From positions 18,723 to 82,229 of the forward strand of contig CAJOGK010000034.1 of NCBI GenBank assembly GCA_905234145.1: a DNA stretch of 63,507 bases, given 5' to 3'. Shown here in pieces: positions 55,901 to 63,507 of this stretch. The number at the start of each line of letters is the position of its first letter. Position 1 is the stretch's first letter. Below the pieces are notes generated by a model, which searched no databases, was not told where the DNA came from, and saw only the letters and a program-made list of their open reading frames with translations. Source of the DNA: an uncultured Prevotella sp. Lineage in GTDB: Bacteria > Bacteroidota > Bacteroidia > Bacteroidales > Bacteroidaceae. The position numbers were made by a program, and so were the translations under genes.

Positions 55901-56221
55901 TTTATGATGATGAACGCTGGTCTCGCCAGTCGCTTTACCCATAAATTCCATATTGAAGACTATAATGAAGACGAGTTGCTGGCTATCTTCAAGTCGATGG
56001 CTCAGAAGGAACAGTACACGCTTACGCCAGCAGCAGAGTTTAAGGCACTTGATACCATCTACAAGATGGTGCTCGCAAAGGATGAGTCATGGGGCAATGC
56101 CCGAGAGATGCGTAATTTGCTCGATGCCACCATCCAGAAGTTGTCTCAGCGTGTGGCCAACATGCCACCAGATCAGGTGACTAAGGAAACATATCAGCTA
56201 ATATTACCAGAAGATATATAA
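52922..56221 (+). CDS. Zinc-ribbon protein with four AAA+ domains (CbxX/CfqX type)
   Basis: 1099 residues. N-terminal zinc ribbon CQNCHKENRSTAKFCKWCG (residues 3-21). Four AAA+ modules have Walker A at GETGTGKT (72-79), GNPGTGKT (334-341), GNPGTGKT (610-617) and GNPGTGKT (888-895). Walker B is LFIDEAYTL in modules 2-4 (Asp near 397 in module 2) but LFFDNVQKL in module 1 (Asp near 130), which lacks the catalytic Glu. Modules 2-4 are of the CbxX/CfqX (EccA-like) class, which remodels protein complexes. Probably an ATP-driven machine controlled by the kinase and phosphatase. Confidence 0.92.
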   Translation: MVCQNCHKENRSTAKFCKWCGQPLVSQDLLDKLVGLDDVKVQLKSIVDTYTYLRSRKDIANVRISMNAIVIGETGTGKTALAEILRDYFYQHKIIEKPRLQIVDAVDYQRFVDKWDDNIKKARNGILFFDNVQKLLPDKYSNQVNPLDKLFVEMDKWDDNPIVIISGLTKGLEDFLESNPAVANRFKYTFRMSTPGYQELADICKLNLRVKYGITEFSPEAENQLLRYFKYQVKIKDETFGNGHLAVKTAEDIFTQFISRGANAKQVEKSDIKGYVPEDRSLEEILKDLDTFIGMDEVKSAVKEMAYSVQNAMQRVERGLGEQEKMSMHIILTGNPGTGKTTIARKLGEILASIGYLDSGHVVEVDRAKMISPYQGETPKVVDRLCDKAKGGILFIDEAYTLAPLSASGDRDNQGAQALEKLMKRMEDDRGQFIVIAAGYRTEMENLFRVNPGFRSRFNYFLDIKDYSPEQLFEIMLVFAKDKKYIFSPDAEQLTRKMIKDLFDARDKDFANGRTMRSLFDQICKKQAQRLQSGDISKMTNEELITIIKEDIPYDKPQSVNVEDCLNKLNGLVGLSAVKKEISNLTAFLNLQIRRGETNTFQGKHYVFTGNPGTGKTTVARIMADIFKTLGVVSRGQLVEADRAKLVAGYSGQTAIKTNQLVDQAMGGVLFIDEAYTLKSSDGDTFGAEAIDTLLKRLEDDRGKFICIVAGYTEQMHDFIDSNPGLKSRFTQTIHFDDYTPDELTQIFMHLAEEKKFRIDDDTHAAIHRQFEQLYLRRDKNFGNAREARKIFNEAVEHQSQRLVKLMSDPGFQEQDMFSLTKDDLPMAKNESARPLDEVLNELDEFIGMRSVKNSIRRLAVQSMFMKQRAAMGAGKVQQMTMNFILTGNPGTGKTSIARKMGEILQAMEILPTSRVIETSRATLVGKYMGETPKIVNSICDKAIGGILFIDEAYTLSGDQYGKEAVDTLMKRMEDDRGKFVVIVNGYKDKMEEFMMMNAGLASRFTHKFHIEDYNEDELLAIFKSMAQKEQYTLTPAAEFKALDTIYKMVLAKDESWGNAREMRNLLDATIQKLSQRVANMPPDQVTKETYQLILPEDI

Positions 56222-56224
56222 AAA

Positions 56225-56782
56225 ATGATTATTTGTCCCGCTTGTAGAGAAGAGATCGAAGACGATTCGCGCTATTGTGATCAGTGCGGACAGATGTTGC
56301 TGTTCTGTAACCAGTGCGGTCGTGTAGGACTGGGTCGTCGCTGTACGCATTGTGGCGGTTTGATGATTTCCCCAGATGAACGTGATGCTAAGCTGCAGCG
56401 CACAGAAACTCCTGACGCAGATTTCTCTCAGAATATATCGATGGGCATCAGTGCAACAAAGCCTGACGTGCCTCGTGGCGGTATGCCGGAACTGACATTG
56501 GCCAATGATAGTCTCAATATTCGTGTTGTTGCCATGAATGGTGCGATAATTGGTCGACGCAAAGGGCCATACGTGCAGTTCTTTGAGCAGCATGCCTATG
56601 TGTCGGGCGTGCATGCACAGTTGAAATATAAAGCTGGCTCAGGCTGGTATGTAGTGGATAAGCATTCTTCGAATGGTACAAAGGTGAATAATCGTGCTTT
56701 ACAGCCTGATGTAGAAATGGTTTTGAATAATGGTGATGTACTTACGATTGCAAATCTCAATCTGCAAGTAATAATAAGATAA
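56225..56782 (+). CDS. Zinc-ribbon FHA-domain protein
   Basis: 185 residues. Residues 4-45 hold two zinc ribbons (CPACREEIEDDSRYCDQCGQ and CNQCGRVGLGRRCTHCGG). Residues about 95-180 are an FHA domain with all core signatures: IIGRRKG (Arg), SGVHAQL (Ser-x-x-His), SSNGTKVNN (NGT). FHA domains bind phosphothreonine, so this is the reader of the kinase's output. 3 nt after the AAA+ gene. Confidence 0.92.
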   Translation: MIICPACREEIEDDSRYCDQCGQMLLFCNQCGRVGLGRRCTHCGGLMISPDERDAKLQRTETPDADFSQNISMGISATKPDVPRGGMPELTLANDSLNIRVVAMNGAIIGRRKGPYVQFFEQHAYVSGVHAQLKYKAGSGWYVVDKHSSNGTKVNNRALQPDVEMVLNNGDVLTIANLNLQVIIR

Positions 56783-56787
56783 GACCA

Positions 56788-57531
56788 ATGATAAAAATGG
56801 ATATAATGGCAGCCAGTAGAGTAGGCTGCGTAAGACATCAAAATGAAGATATGGTTCTTGTAGGTCATCATTTCCTAAGAAATGATTTCTTCAAGACGCA
56901 AGTTGAACTAACAAATCAAGAGAGATATCTGATTGCTGTTGCTGACGGTATGGGTGGTCATAACCGTGGAGATGTGGCAAGTAACGATGTGATGCGTAAT
57001 CTGCATTTTTACTTTCATGACCTGCCTACAGGACTTGGCGCCAGTGAGTTTAATGAGGCTATCATAGAATGGCTCGATGCTATCAACAACTATGTAGCCT
57101 CTAAGGGGCGTGCTGATGAACAGTATAAAGGCATGGGAACCACACTCGTGGGATTGGCTTTCTATGAAGGCCATTTCTATTCGATGAATTGTGGCGACAG
57201 TCGTTTGTACCGTTATCGTGATGGTGTGCTCGAACAACTGACGACCGATCACTCCCTCAGCAATCTGCTTGGGTCGGAGAAACATTCAAGTGTCATCACA
57301 AACTGTATTGGTGGAGGTTGTAGTACCTCCTATATCGACATTGTTCAGATGACGGACGATGTGCGTACGGATGACGTCTATCTCCTGTGTAGTGATGGAC
57401 TCTCCGATATGATCTCCGACAATCAAATTGCCAGTTTGTTAGCTTCTGGAGCCGATGTCAATGGCCTTTGCGAAGCTGCTATCGAAGCTGGTGGATTTGA
57501 CAATGTTTCTTGTTGTATTATAAAACTCTAA
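56788..57531 (+). CDS. PP2C-family Ser/Thr phosphatase
   Basis: 247 residues. All PP2C metal motifs are present: GCVRHQNEDM (Asp), AVADGMGGHNRGDVAS (DGMGG), GTTLVGLAF, NCGDSRLYRYRDG, LLCSDGLSDMI (Asp) and GGFDNVSCCII (Asp). Two Mn/Mg ions are expected. Likely removes phosphates placed by the kinase encoded two genes upstream. 5 nt after the FHA gene and 6 nt before metA. Confidence 0.94.
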   Translation: MIKMDIMAASRVGCVRHQNEDMVLVGHHFLRNDFFKTQVELTNQERYLIAVADGMGGHNRGDVASNDVMRNLHFYFHDLPTGLGASEFNEAIIEWLDAINNYVASKGRADEQYKGMGTTLVGLAFYEGHFYSMNCGDSRLYRYRDGVLEQLTTDHSLSNLLGSEKHSSVITNCIGGGCSTSYIDIVQMTDDVRTDDVYLLCSDGLSDMISDNQIASLLASGADVNGLCEAAIEAGGFDNVSCCIIKL

Positions 57532-57537
57532 TTAATC

Positions 57538-58455
57538 ATGCCATTAAGATTACCGGATAGACTCCCTGCAATAGACATTCTGAAGAATGAGAATATATTC
57601 GTGATGGACAATTCGAGGGCTACGACTCAAGATATCCGTCCGCTGAAAATAGTGATTCTGAATCTGATGCCTCTTAAAATTACCACTGAGACAGATTTGG
57701 TTCGTTTGCTTTCGAACACACCGTTGCAGTTGGAGATAAGTTTTATGAAGTTGAAGAGTCACACCCCAAAGAATACCCCCATTGAGCACATGATGATGTT
57801 CTATCGCGATTTCGAATCGATGCGCAACGAAAAATTCGATGGCATGATTATCACGGGTGCGCCAGTTGAGACACTGGATTTTGAAGAAGTATCCTATTGG
57901 GACGAAATCACTGATATCTTTACATGGGCGCGCACGCATGTCACGAGTACCTTATATATTTGTTGGGCTGCTCAGGCTGGTCTTTATTGTCACTACGGCA
58001 TCCCCAAATATCCTCTGAAGAAAAAGATGTTTGGTATCTTCCCTCAGATGCCCATCTCAGAGCCGCTCCCTATTTTCAGAGGCTTTGACGATGTGTTTAT
58101 GATGCCTCATAGTCGACATACGGAGATTCATCGTGAAGATATCTTAGCATGTAAAGACTTGAAACTGATTGCAGAGTCGCCAGAGAGTGGTGTCAGTATC
58201 GTGATGGCCAGGAATGGTCGTGAATTCTATATCACTGGGCATTTGGAGTATGCGCCTAATACCCTCGACAATGAGTATAAGCGCGATAAGGGTGTTCGCG
58301 ATGATGTGGATATGCCAAAGAACTACTATCTGAACGATAATCCTGAGAATGCGCCTCTTGTTACTTGGCGTGCGCATGCTAATCTGCTCTATGCCAACTG
58401 GATAAACTATTATGTTTATCAGGAGACACCATATAATATTGATGATATTACCTAA
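57538..58455 (+). CDS. metA: Homoserine O-acyltransferase (MetA)
   Basis: 305 residues, usual length. MPLRLPDRLPAIDILKNENI start, VILNLMPLKITTETDLVRLL, IITGAPVETLDFEEVSYWDE, and YICWAAQAGLYCHYGIPKYP with the active-site Cys (near residue 142), as well as HSRHTE with the catalytic His. Activates homoserine for methionine synthesis; whether it uses succinyl- or acetyl-CoA cannot be told here. Sits 6 nt after the phosphatase gene, which is an unusual link between amino-acid synthesis and the signalling operon. Confidence 0.96.
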   Translation: MPLRLPDRLPAIDILKNENIFVMDNSRATTQDIRPLKIVILNLMPLKITTETDLVRLLSNTPLQLEISFMKLKSHTPKNTPIEHMMMFYRDFESMRNEKFDGMIITGAPVETLDFEEVSYWDEITDIFTWARTHVTSTLYICWAAQAGLYCHYGIPKYPLKKKMFGIFPQMPISEPLPIFRGFDDVFMMPHSRHTEIHREDILACKDLKLIAESPESGVSIVMARNGREFYITGHLEYAPNTLDNEYKRDKGVRDDVDMPKNYYLNDNPENAPLVTWRAHANLLYANWINYYVYQETPYNIDDIT

Positions 58456-58467
58456 TCAGAAATCGCA

Positions 58468-60291
58468 TTGAGAGCCCTTGAACTATTAGCGCCTGCAAAG
58501 AATTTAGAGTGCGGTATCGCAGCCATCGATCATGGTGCTGATGCTGTGTATATTGGTGCTTCGCGCTTTGGGGCAAGGTCGGCAGCAGGCAATAGCATCG
58601 AAGATATCCAGAAGCTATGTGACTATGCCCATCCGTTTGGGGTGAAGGTCTATGTTACAGTGAACACCATTATCTACGATGATGAGTTGGAACCAACGAG
58701 GCAGTTGCTTCAGCAGTTGGCAGCAATCGGTGTTGATGCGATTTTGGTGCAGGATATGGCAGTGCTTGAGATAGCGCAACAGATTCCGATAGCCGTTCAT
58801 GCTTCTACACAAACGGATAATCGCACAGCAGAGAAGGTGTCATGGTTGCACTCTCTTGGTTTTTCAAGGGCTGTTTTAGCGCGTGAATTGTCGATAGATG
58901 AGATTGCGACCATTCATCAGTCTGTGCCAGACATCGATCTCGAAGTGTTTGTTCATGGGGCGCTGTGTGTAAGCTATTCTGGTATCTGTTATGCTTCGCA
59001 GCATTGTTTTAAGCGGAGTGCCAATCGTGGTGATTGTGCCCAGTTCTGTCGCATACGTTTTTCACTTGTCGATGCTGATAATAAGGAGATAGAACATGAG
59101 CGCTATCTGCTCTCCCTCAAAGATATGAATCAGAGTGAGCACCTATTGACTTTGGCTGAGGCTGGAGCCACCTCTTTTAAAATAGAAGGACGCTTAAAGG
59201 ATGTGGCTTATGTCAAGAACGTCACGGCAGCCTATAGCGAAAAGCTCAATGCAATAGTGCAAAGATTCCCCTCGATGTATTGTCGTGCCTCCTTGGGGCA
59301 CTGCACCTATACTTTCACTCCTGATCTTAAGAAGACTTTCAATCGTGGCTATACCACTTATTTTACTGAGGGTCGTAAGCCTGATATTGCCTCTTTCGAT
59401 ACGCCAAAGGCCATCGGCGAATATGTAGGAAAGGTGAAGGAGATTCGTCATGACTCCTTTAATGTGGCAGGAACAGCCAGCTTTGCGAATGGCGACGGCT
59501 TGTGTTTTCTTAATGCTGATAAGCAGTTTGAAGGTTTCCGTGCCAATCGCGCAGTGGGTAATCGAATCTTTCCTTTTAAGATGCCTGTAGGTTTGCGTCC
59601 AGGTATGTCACTCTATCGTAATAACGATCAGGAGTTTGAGCGCATACTCTCTAAGCCCAGTGCTACTAGGAAAATACCCATCAAGGTGGTTCTCTTGGTT
59701 CAAGATTTCGGCTTCCATGTGGGGGCAACAATTACAGAACTGGGTCTGTTTATCAGTGTACCTTTCCCAACAGAGCATCAGGAGGCGCTGAAATCACCTC
59801 ATGAGAATATCATTCGTCAATTATCGAAGTTTGGCGATACGAAATATGACTGTACGGAGGTCTCTTTTGCTGATGATTTTAATTACTTTATTCCCAATAG
59901 TGTGCTGGCAGAGATGAGGCGCGCGCTGACAGAGCAATTAGACAAAACGCTTAGTGAACGCCTTTCTGAAGTGGAAAAAGTATCGGATACAGGAAAAAGT
60001 TCGCATCAGAATCCACCCAAGTATCCTTATCCGTACCTCTATAATATCTCTAATCGTCAGTCTCGTAATTTCTATGGTGCTAAAGATCTAACTGCTTATG
60101 AACTTAAAGGTGGCGATGGCCCTATCATGCAGTGTCGCCATTGTATCCGCTTTAGTCTTGGCTATTGTGTACGTCGAGGCGGTAAGAAACCAACGTGGCA
60201 TGAGCCACTTTCTCTTGTGTTGGGCGATGGTCGCCGATTCCGTTTAGAGTTTGATTGTAAGAATTGTCAGATGAACGTCTATGCATCGTAG
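58468..60291 (+). CDS. U32-family peptidase-like protein
   Basis: 607 residues starting at TTG 58468, supported by LELLAPAKNLECGIAAIDHG, the standard U32 opening. TIM-barrel part has GADAVYIGASRFGAR, DAILVQDMAVLEIAQQIP and FVHGALCVSYSGICYASQHC with clustered Cys near residues 165-190, as in RlhA/TrhP-type enzymes that hydroxylate RNA with an Fe-S cluster. The C-terminal half carries further Cys (MQCRHCIRFSLGYCVRRG, FDCKNCQMNVYAS). Thus RNA modification is more likely than proteolysis. 12 nt after metA. Confidence 0.88.
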   Translation: MRALELLAPAKNLECGIAAIDHGADAVYIGASRFGARSAAGNSIEDIQKLCDYAHPFGVKVYVTVNTIIYDDELEPTRQLLQQLAAIGVDAILVQDMAVLEIAQQIPIAVHASTQTDNRTAEKVSWLHSLGFSRAVLARELSIDEIATIHQSVPDIDLEVFVHGALCVSYSGICYASQHCFKRSANRGDCAQFCRIRFSLVDADNKEIEHERYLLSLKDMNQSEHLLTLAEAGATSFKIEGRLKDVAYVKNVTAAYSEKLNAIVQRFPSMYCRASLGHCTYTFTPDLKKTFNRGYTTYFTEGRKPDIASFDTPKAIGEYVGKVKEIRHDSFNVAGTASFANGDGLCFLNADKQFEGFRANRAVGNRIFPFKMPVGLRPGMSLYRNNDQEFERILSKPSATRKIPIKVVLLVQDFGFHVGATITELGLFISVPFPTEHQEALKSPHENIIRQLSKFGDTKYDCTEVSFADDFNYFIPNSVLAEMRRALTEQLDKTLSERLSEVEKVSDTGKSSHQNPPKYPYPYLYNISNRQSRNFYGAKDLTAYELKGGDGPIMQCRHCIRFSLGYCVRRGGKKPTWHEPLSLVLGDGRRFRLEFDCKNCQMNVYAS

Positions 60292-61249
60292 TGTCCTCCG
60301 AGGTATTCTCTCTCAACTTTTCTCTTTCCTCTTTCTTCTTATTCTGGTAAGTTGCTACAATCGTGGTCCAATCACGCCTGATGCCTGGAATCTCACAGAA
60401 CAACAGCTCGATTCCATCTCGTTCTATACCACGCACCATTATACTCAGAACTATAACTTCGTTGTAACAGGTGATTCGTTAGTAGTGGTGGCTCAGCAGC
60501 CAGAGGATATGTCTGTGCCCGATGTCGTTTCAGTAGAAATTACAGCCATTGGCGAAGAGAAACAGAAAGACTCCATCACCTTGCATCGCCATGAACATAT
60601 CGTGGTCGCTGATATCCAGACCGTACCCTCTGATACTATTGATTCTATATGGGTTAAGGTCGCCAGAGACCAGTTGACGTTTGGTTGGATACATGAAAAG
60701 GAATTGCTCGATAAAGTGTCGCCCGATGATCCTATCAGTCAGTTTATCGATTATTTCTCCGATGTTCATCTGTTGGTCTTTATGGCTTTTTGTGTGCTGA
60801 TTATTGCCGCTTATGGTGTACGACTTTTGCTACGTAAAGGCGCTAAGATTGTGCATTTCAATGATATCCCGTCGTTTTATCCTACTACCTTGTGCCTCTT
60901 GGTGGCTTCTGCGGCTGTGCTCTATAGTTCTATCCAACTCTTTGGCCCCGAATCTTGGCGCCATTTTTATTATCATCCCTCGCTGAATCCATTTGCATTG
61001 CCGCTTCATTTAGGCTTATTCGTCTCGTCAGTATGGGCTATTCTGATTGTCGCTATAGCCACAGTCGATGATATTACCAAACATCTGCCTTTGGCTGATT
61101 CGATACTTTATCTGGGAGGTTTGATGGCTATCTGTGCTGTATGCTATGTGGTATTCAGTATTACCACACTCTACTATATTGGCTACCCCTTGCTGTTGGC
61201 TTATTATTATTTCGCCTTAAAACGACTTACGAATTTGCCTCACTTGTAA
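60281..61249 (+). CDS. Membrane lipoprotein of unknown function
   Basis: 322 residues. Lipoprotein signal FSFLFLLILVSCYNRG (Cys near residue 25). A soluble domain of about 120 residues follows, then four to five membrane helices from about residue 160 (VHLLVFMAFCVLIIAAYGV, TTLCLLVASAAVLYSSIQLF, LFVSSVWAILIVAIATV, ICAVCYVVFSITTLYYIGY). No family recognised. Its start overlaps the U32 gene by 11 bp, so translation is coupled. Last gene of the long operon; ends 1 nt before the convergent hemW stop. Confidence 0.7.
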   Translation: MHRSVLRGILSQLFSFLFLLILVSCYNRGPITPDAWNLTEQQLDSISFYTTHHYTQNYNFVVTGDSLVVVAQQPEDMSVPDVVSVEITAIGEEKQKDSITLHRHEHIVVADIQTVPSDTIDSIWVKVARDQLTFGWIHEKELLDKVSPDDPISQFIDYFSDVHLLVFMAFCVLIIAAYGVRLLLRKGAKIVHFNDIPSFYPTTLCLLVASAAVLYSSIQLFGPESWRHFYYHPSLNPFALPLHLGLFVSSVWAILIVAIATVDDITKHLPLADSILYLGGLMAICAVCYVVFSITTLYYIGYPLLLAYYYFALKRLTNLPHL

Positions 61250-61250
61250 G

Positions 61251-62363
61251 TTAGTCTACCCATATCAGTTCGCTCATAATCATATCACTAACAAAAAGCC
61301 CTTTTCTCGTCAGTCTGAGTCTGTGGTCTTCGTAAGTCAGTAGCTTATCATCGATAAACTTCTGGGCATTCTCAAGACAATAGTGTTTGTGCGATTCTGA
61401 TAAGGTATTAAGGTTCAATCCGTCCTTGGTTCTTAAGGCTACAGTTATCGCATCATTATAGCGTGTGTGCTTGTCAATCAGTTCCTGTTCGAAAATACGC
61501 TTTCCATTCTCCATACCCTTGATGTATTGATGGATATCTGCGATATTCCAACTTCTACTGTTTATATCATACGAATGGGCCGCCGCACCAATACCAATAT
61601 AGGGTGTACCGTCCCAGTAGCTGCTGTTATGGCGACTGCGGAAACCAGGTTTGGCAAAATTCGATATCTCATAATGCTCATAACCAGCAGCAGTCAGTTT
61701 AGTAATAAGCAGTTCATACATGGCCCTCTCCAGTTCCTCATCCATTTTCCACTTTCCACTTTTAGCTTTTAACTCCTCATATAGTGGTGTGTTTTTTTCT
61801 ATCATCAGACAGTAGGCTGACAGATGCTCTACGTTCAGCGCCAGTGCTTTGTTGATATCGTCCTTCCAATTCTGCATCGTCTCATTGGGAAAACCGTACA
61901 TCAAGTCGATACTGATGTTCTGGATACCAGCCTTACGAAGATTGTCGATAGCCTTATATACTTGTTGCGCATTATGTCGCCTGCGCAGATACTTCAGTTG
62001 CGCATCGTTGAATGTCTGTGCCCCCATGCTGATACGATTCACAGGTAACTGGCGAAGTGCTTGGCAGAAAGCTTCTGTTACATCATCTGGGTTACACTCC
62101 AGGGTGATTTCTGCATCCTCTTCCACCTTATTATATATATATAAGGTATCAAAGAGTTTTTTCAGTTGTGCGATAGTGAGTTGCGATGGTGTCCCTCCAC
62201 CCAGATAGATGGTGCTTACGATGTCAGAACTTGGCCTCGAACGTAACTCCATACACACAGCGTCAACGTATCTTTGACGCAGCTCAAGATGAGTTGTAGA
62301 ATAGAAGCCACAATAGATGCATCTGCTCCTACAAAAGGGTATATGAATGTATATTCCTGCCAT
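61251..62363 (-). CDS. hemW: HemW-like radical SAM protein
   Basis: 370 residues from the ATG complementary to 62361-62363, giving MAGIYIHIPFCRSRCIYCGF with the CxxxCxxC cluster motif at the N-terminus. The longer start at 62405 would precede it with 14 non-conserved residues. YLGGGTPSQLT, MGAQTFNDAQLKYLRRRHNA and ISIDLMYGFPNET are radical-SAM HemN/HemW motifs. HemW carries heme and is not a coproporphyrinogen oxidase; the short form without a HemN N-terminal extension supports HemW. A repeat-like segment (61745-61763) gives SGKWKM within the chain. Confidence 0.9.
   Translation of the reverse strand: MAGIYIHIPFCRSRCIYCGFYSTTHLELRQRYVDAVCMELRSRPSSDIVSTIYLGGGTPSQLTIAQLKKLFDTLYIYNKVEEDAEITLECNPDDVTEAFCQALRQLPVNRISMGAQTFNDAQLKYLRRRHNAQQVYKAIDNLRKAGIQNISIDLMYGFPNETMQNWKDDINKALALNVEHLSAYCLMIEKNTPLYEELKAKSGKWKMDEELERAMYELLITKLTAAGYEHYEISNFAKPGFRSRHNSSYWDGTPYIGIGAAAHSYDINSRSWNIADIHQYIKGMENGKRIFEQELIDKHTRYNDAITVALRTKDGLNLNTLSESHKHYCLENAQKFIDDKLLTYEDHRLRLTRKGLFVSDMIMSELIWVD
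61745..61763. repeat. Short repeat inside hemW
   Basis: TTTTCCACTTTCCACTTTT, two TTTTCCAC-type units in frame in the coding region, giving the peptide KSGKWKM. Confidence 0.6.
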
Positions 62364-62478
62364 TTGGGCTGTAAAATTACTAAGAAAGTTTAATATTTGA
62401 AACATTTTTTTGGTGATTTCTTGGAAAATGTCTAATTTAGTGCCCGATTAATTCGTATTCACCTAAAACTTAAGAGAT

Positions 62479-63507
62479 ATGAAAGTATATCAGACAAACG
62501 AAATCAAGAACATTGCACTCATTGGCAGTGCGGGTAGCGGCAAGACTACTCTTGCCGAAAGTATGGTCTACGAAGCTGGCATTATCAAGCGCCGCGGTAC
62601 CGTAGAGGGTAAGAACACCATGAGCGATTATTTCCCTGTTGAACAGGAAGGTGTTCTCAACTGTTTTTCATGTAGAGTGGAACAACAAGAAGCTGAACAT
62701 CATCGATTGTCCAGGTTCTGACGACTTCGTAGGTGGTTCTATCACCGCTATGAATGTAACAGACCAGGCTGTCATCCTTATCAATGGTCAGTATGGTCCT
62801 GAGGTAGGTACAATGAATGCTTTCCGTAACACTGAGAAGCTGAAAAAGCCCGTTATCTTCCTGGTTAACCAGTTGGATCGTGATAACTGCGACTTCGACC
62901 AGATTCTGGGTCAGCTCAAGGAGGTTTATGGTCCTAACTGTGTACCAGTTCAGTATCCTATCGCTACAGGTGCTGGCTTCAATAGCGTCATTGATGTGTT
63001 GCTCATGAAGAAGTACTCTTGGAAGCCCGAGGGTGGTGCTCCTATTATCGAGGATATTCCTGCCGATCAGTTGGATAAAGCCAAGGAGTGGAAGGCTGCT
63101 CTTGTTGAGGCAGCAGCTGCTGGCGACGATACACTGATGGAGAAATTCTTCGAGAGCGAGGATTTGACAGAAGACGAGATGCGTGAGGGTATCCGCAAGG
63201 GTATGGTAACTCGCTCTATCTTCCCAGTATTCTGTGTTTGCGCAGGTCGTGATATGGGCGTTCGTCGCTTGATGGAATTCTTGGGCAATGTTGTACCTTT
63301 CGTAAGCGACATGCCAGTAGTAAAGAATGCTGCAGGTAAGGAGATTCCTGCTGATGCTTCTGCACCTACATCACTTTATTTCTTCAAGACTGGTGTTGAG
63401 CCCCATATCGGTGAGGTTCAGTACTTTAAGGTGATGAGTGGTGTTGTAAAGAGTGGTGACGATCTGACAAATGCTGATCGTGGCAGTAAGGAGCGTATTG
63501 GTACACT
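62479..63507 (+). CDS. EF-G-like translational GTPase paralogue, frameshifted and running off the window
   Basis: Begins MKVYQTNEIKNIALIGSAGS with P-loop GSAGSGKTTLAE near residues 17-28. The first frame continues to SDYFPVEQE (62649) and then breaks. From 62651 another frame gives VFSTVFHVEWNNKKL, NIIDCPGSDDFVG (DxPG), VIFLVNQLDRDN (NKxD-like, NQLD) and on to GSKERIGTL at the window end. Compared by memory with Bacteroides homologues, about four residues are missing at the break, i.e. a net loss of about 11 nt near 62650. A FusA2-type EF-G paralogue (GTPase with elongation-factor domains); distinct from canonical EF-G by its NQLD motif. Real inactivation or assembly error. Confidence 0.85.

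Noticed and set aside
62400..62478. Promoter of the EF-G paralogue
   Set aside because: Only weak matches (for example TAATTTAG) were seen, so none is called.

Overview
The window looks like a chromosomal segment of a Prevotella-type member of the Bacteroidales. Almost every gene is preceded by the Bacteroidetes -7 element (TAnnTTTG) instead of a sigma70 -10 box. Shine-Dalgarno sequences are rare. The proteins (GH97, C10 peptidase with dockerin, DUF4143 ATPase, BspA-like repeats, M13 peptidase) are typical of that group. No rRNA, tRNA or CRISPR array was seen.

Layout. 1-18041 is mostly housekeeping: the 5' end of recJ, two peptidases, trpS, trmD, ligA, a frameshifted DMT transporter, pheS, murB, an MBL hydrolase, a small putative RNA, a YtxH/holin-like envelope operon, a SPOR lipoprotein, ruvX, def and a TPR protein. 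18042-31004 is an accessory region: secreted beta-helix, cohesin-like and dockerin-like proteins, a C10 protease, a 56-residue acidic peptide, two 5'-truncated surface-protein remnants, a DUF4143 ATPase, and a 477-bp non-autonomous transposable element with perfect 24-bp terminal inverted repeats and an 8-bp target-site duplication. 30994-48870 holds a truncated-looking Wzc-type kinase, GH97, thrS-infC-rpmI-rplT, a lactonase-GDPD fusion, a CDF transporter, tex, an ABC-F protein and a PepO-like peptidase. 48986-57531 is a five-gene signalling operon (zinc-ribbon protein, membrane Ser/Thr kinase, four-module AAA+ protein, FHA protein, PP2C phosphatase). It runs on with almost no gaps into metA, a U32 peptidase and a membrane lipoprotein. 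The window ends with hemW and a truncated, frameshifted EF-G paralogue.

The best candidate for an undescribed system is the kinase/FHA/AAA+/phosphatase operon. It has writer, reader and eraser of Ser/Thr phosphorylation plus a CbxX-like AAA+ machine, and three of its five proteins carry zinc ribbons. The best mobile-DNA finding is the 477-bp element with inverted arrays of 11-bp repeats. Other patterns are a GTCTAAAA motif at fixed spacing from the -7 box at five promoters, a repeat that starts at the stop codon in three operon spacers, and short repeats inside reading frames. Three genes (DMT transporter, rplT, EF-G paralogue) carry frameshifts that may be real or assembly errors.
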